Below, piece after piece: positions 6,454 through 7,199 of a DNA stretch of 7,199 nucleotides. The DNA is from Lachnospiraceae bacterium (GTDB taxonomy: Bacteria > Bacillota > Clostridia > Lachnospirales > Lachnospiraceae), in the NCBI GenBank assembly GCA_003520105.1, contig DOVL01000084.1, positions 1 to 7,199 on the forward strand, in the 5' to 3' direction. Made by a program: the position numbers and the translations under genes. Below the pieces are notes generated by a model, which did not search any database, had not been told where the DNA came from, and worked only from the letters and a program-made list of their open reading frames with translations. Within the stretch, counting starts at the first letter, position 1. Each line of letters starts with the position of its first letter.

Positions 6454-6482
6454 GTTATACTACACGATTCGAGTTCTGTAAT
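6454..6482 (-). promoter_or_regulatory. Candidate promoter of the transporter gene
   Basis: On the minus strand, ATTACA (6477-6482, 4 of 6 to the -35 consensus) is followed after 17 bases by TATAAC (6454-6459, 5 of 6 to the -10 consensus). The start point would be near 6447, inside the inverted repeat at 6421-6450, giving a leader of about 45 bases. Confidence 0.5.
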
Positions 6483-6515
6483 CGGATCATTTTTGTTTGC
6501 TCAGTATAAGCGATT

Positions 6516-6547
6516 TGCCGATTGCATAATCAACCGACGTGCCGATT
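6516..6547. repeat. Short direct repeat in the trmL-transporter gap
   Basis: TGCCGATT occurs at 6516-6523 and again at 6540-6547, 24 bases from start to start. It lies between the trmL stop and the candidate transporter promoter. No hairpin with a T tract is present here, so trmL lacks an obvious terminator and may read through into the transporter gene. Two 8-base copies could also be chance. Confidence 0.3.
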
Positions 6548-6568
6548 ATTCTCGGACTATGTGCTTTT

Positions 6569-7066
6569 CTACCACGACAAGCGGTGCAGATTTCCTTCTG
6601 TTTCAAGACCGGCGAAATCCATCTGTCTGAGAGCCTCGAAGGTTACGATCGCAACCGAATCTGCGAGATTCAGTGAACGTTCCTCAGGCATCATCGGGAT
6701 ACGTATGCAGCTGTCCGGATGCTCGACCAGTATTTCCTCCGGAATTCCGGCGCTTTCCTTGCCGAACATGATATAACAGCCGTCAGTGAATTTCACATCT
6801 GTATATCGGTTCTTCGCCTTCGTCGTGGCGAAAAACATATTTCCGACTGCATCAGGATTCTTCTCCAGAAAGTCGTTATAATCCAGATATCTCTCATAAT
6901 TCAGCCGTGGCCAGTAATCCAGCCCGGCTCTTTTTACTGCCTTCTCGGACAGGTGAAAGCCCAGCGGCTCGATGAGGTGCAGCTTGGAACCTGTTATGAC
7001 GCAGGTCCTTCCGATGTGGCCTGTATTTGCCGGCATTTCCGGCTCAAATAGAACTATATTTATCAT
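6569..7066 (-). CDS. trmL: tRNA (cytidine/uridine-34-2'-O)-methyltransferase, SPOUT family
   Basis: A 165-residue SPOUT methyltransferase of the TrmL/YibK/CspR group, which uses S-adenosylmethionine to methylate the 2'-O of the wobble base (position 34) of certain tRNA-Leu species, acting as a cytoplasmic dimer. The length matches this minimal family (about 155-165). Diagnostic segments: MINIVLFEPEMPANTG at the start, EPLGF (33-37), KRAGLDYW (45-52), FGKESAGIP (101-109) and RSLNLADSVAIVTFEALRQ (130-148), the last two being the parts of the C-terminal trefoil knot that hold the cofactor. Two positions differ from the commonest form: NTGHIGR for NTGNI.R at 14-20, and SLNLAD for SLNLSN at 131-136. 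The ATG follows AGGAG by 8 bases. The gene appears to have its own promoter and precedes the transporter on the same strand. Confidence 0.93.
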   Translation of the reverse strand: MINIVLFEPEMPANTGHIGRTCVITGSKLHLIEPLGFHLSEKAVKRAGLDYWPRLNYERYLDYNDFLEKNPDAVGNMFFATTKAKNRYTDVKFTDGCYIMFGKESAGIPEEILVEHPDSCIRIPMMPEERSLNLADSVAIVTFEALRQMDFAGLETEGNLHRLSW

Positions 7067-7074
7067 TTTTGATT

Positions 7075-7079
7075 CTCCT
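7075..7079 (-). promoter_or_regulatory. Ribosome binding site of trmL
   Basis: AGGAG on the minus strand, 8 bases before the ATG at 7064-7066. The start agrees with the conserved TrmL N-terminus, which begins within the first two or three residues. Confidence 0.8.
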
Positions 7080-7101
7080 AAAACAAAAACGTGATATCCG
7101 A

Positions 7102-7130
7102 ATCATAGCACCGGCTCGGTGAAAATCCAA
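7102..7130 (-). promoter_or_regulatory. Promoter of trmL with extended -10
   Basis: On the minus strand, TTGGAT (7125-7130, 3 of 6 to consensus) is followed after 17 bases by TATGAT (7102-7107, 5 of 6), preceded by TGC, which gives an extended -10 (TGnTATGAT) that can compensate for a weak -35. The leader would be about 30 bases. The spacer holds a perfect dyad, CACCG-GCT-CGGTG (7109-7121). Confidence 0.6.
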
Positions 7131-7158
7131 GGGAAAAAATATGGGATATTTCGATTTC

Positions 7159-7185
7159 TTGACGGAATAAAATCAATAGTATAAA
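7159..7185 (+). promoter_or_regulatory. Possible rightward promoter for a gene beyond the window
   Basis: TTGACG (7159-7164, 5 of 6 to the -35 consensus) is followed after only 15 bases by TATAAA (7180-7185, 5 of 6 to the -10 consensus). The spacing is short and the region is very A/T-rich, so the match may be chance. If real, it would drive a gene divergent from trmL. A small dyad, ATAGT-ATAA-ACTAT (7176-7189), overlaps the -10. Confidence 0.3.
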
Positions 7186-7199
7186 CTATAAAAAAATAG

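Noticed and set aside
1..7199. Search for CRISPR arrays, insertion-sequence ends, phage genes, toxin-antitoxin pairs or a tRNA gene
   Set aside because: No regularly spaced repeats, transposase motifs, short paired genes or cloverleaf sequence were seen; the window reads as ordinary chromosome.

Overview
The window looks like ordinary chromosomal sequence from a moderate-GC Gram-positive bacterium of the class Clostridia, most likely Lachnospiraceae-like. The evidence is a Lys/Asp/Thr-rich lipoprotein with a LAAC lipobox, GGAGG-type ribosome binding sites, a B2-type tryptophan synthase beta chain, a Clostridia-style MMPL transporter, and a TrmL whose sequence resembles Firmicutes TrmL. This placement is inference from recalled family resemblance; no search was run. 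I see no insertion sequence, phage gene, CRISPR array, tRNA or rRNA.

Layout, left to right. (1) Bases 1-140 (minus) are the first 46 codons of a protein that runs off the left edge, with a ribosome binding site and the start of a membrane segment. (2) 223-1830 (minus) is a 535-residue secreted lipoprotein with two globular domains joined by low-complexity linkers; its stop is 82 bases before gene 1, so the two may be co-transcribed. (3) A 260-base divergent control region (1831-2090) carries a strong promoter for the right-hand gene and a weaker one for the lipoprotein, with their -35 boxes 5 bases apart, plus a near-perfect dyad. (4) 2091-3461 (plus) is a stand-alone trpB2. (5) 3491-3520 is a hairpin terminator shared by the two convergent genes. 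(6) 3553-6402 (minus) is a 949-residue MMPL/RND-type transporter with two TM-borne Asp-Tyr pairs and an unusually large second external domain that contains an internal duplication. (7) 6403-6568 holds a candidate promoter for the transporter with an imperfect inverted repeat at the predicted transcription start. (8) 6569-7066 (minus) is trmL, a tRNA wobble-base 2'-O-methyltransferase, with its own extended -10 promoter. (9) The right end holds a possible rightward promoter for a gene outside the window.

The genes do not form one pathway: envelope or export (lipoprotein, transporter, partial membrane protein), amino acid metabolism (trpB2) and tRNA modification (trmL) are simply adjacent. I found no convincing new multi-gene system. 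The points most worth a second look are the duplicated ectodomain and putative operator of the transporter, the unnamed C-terminal domain of the lipoprotein, and the stand-alone trpB2 with its tightly packed divergent promoters.
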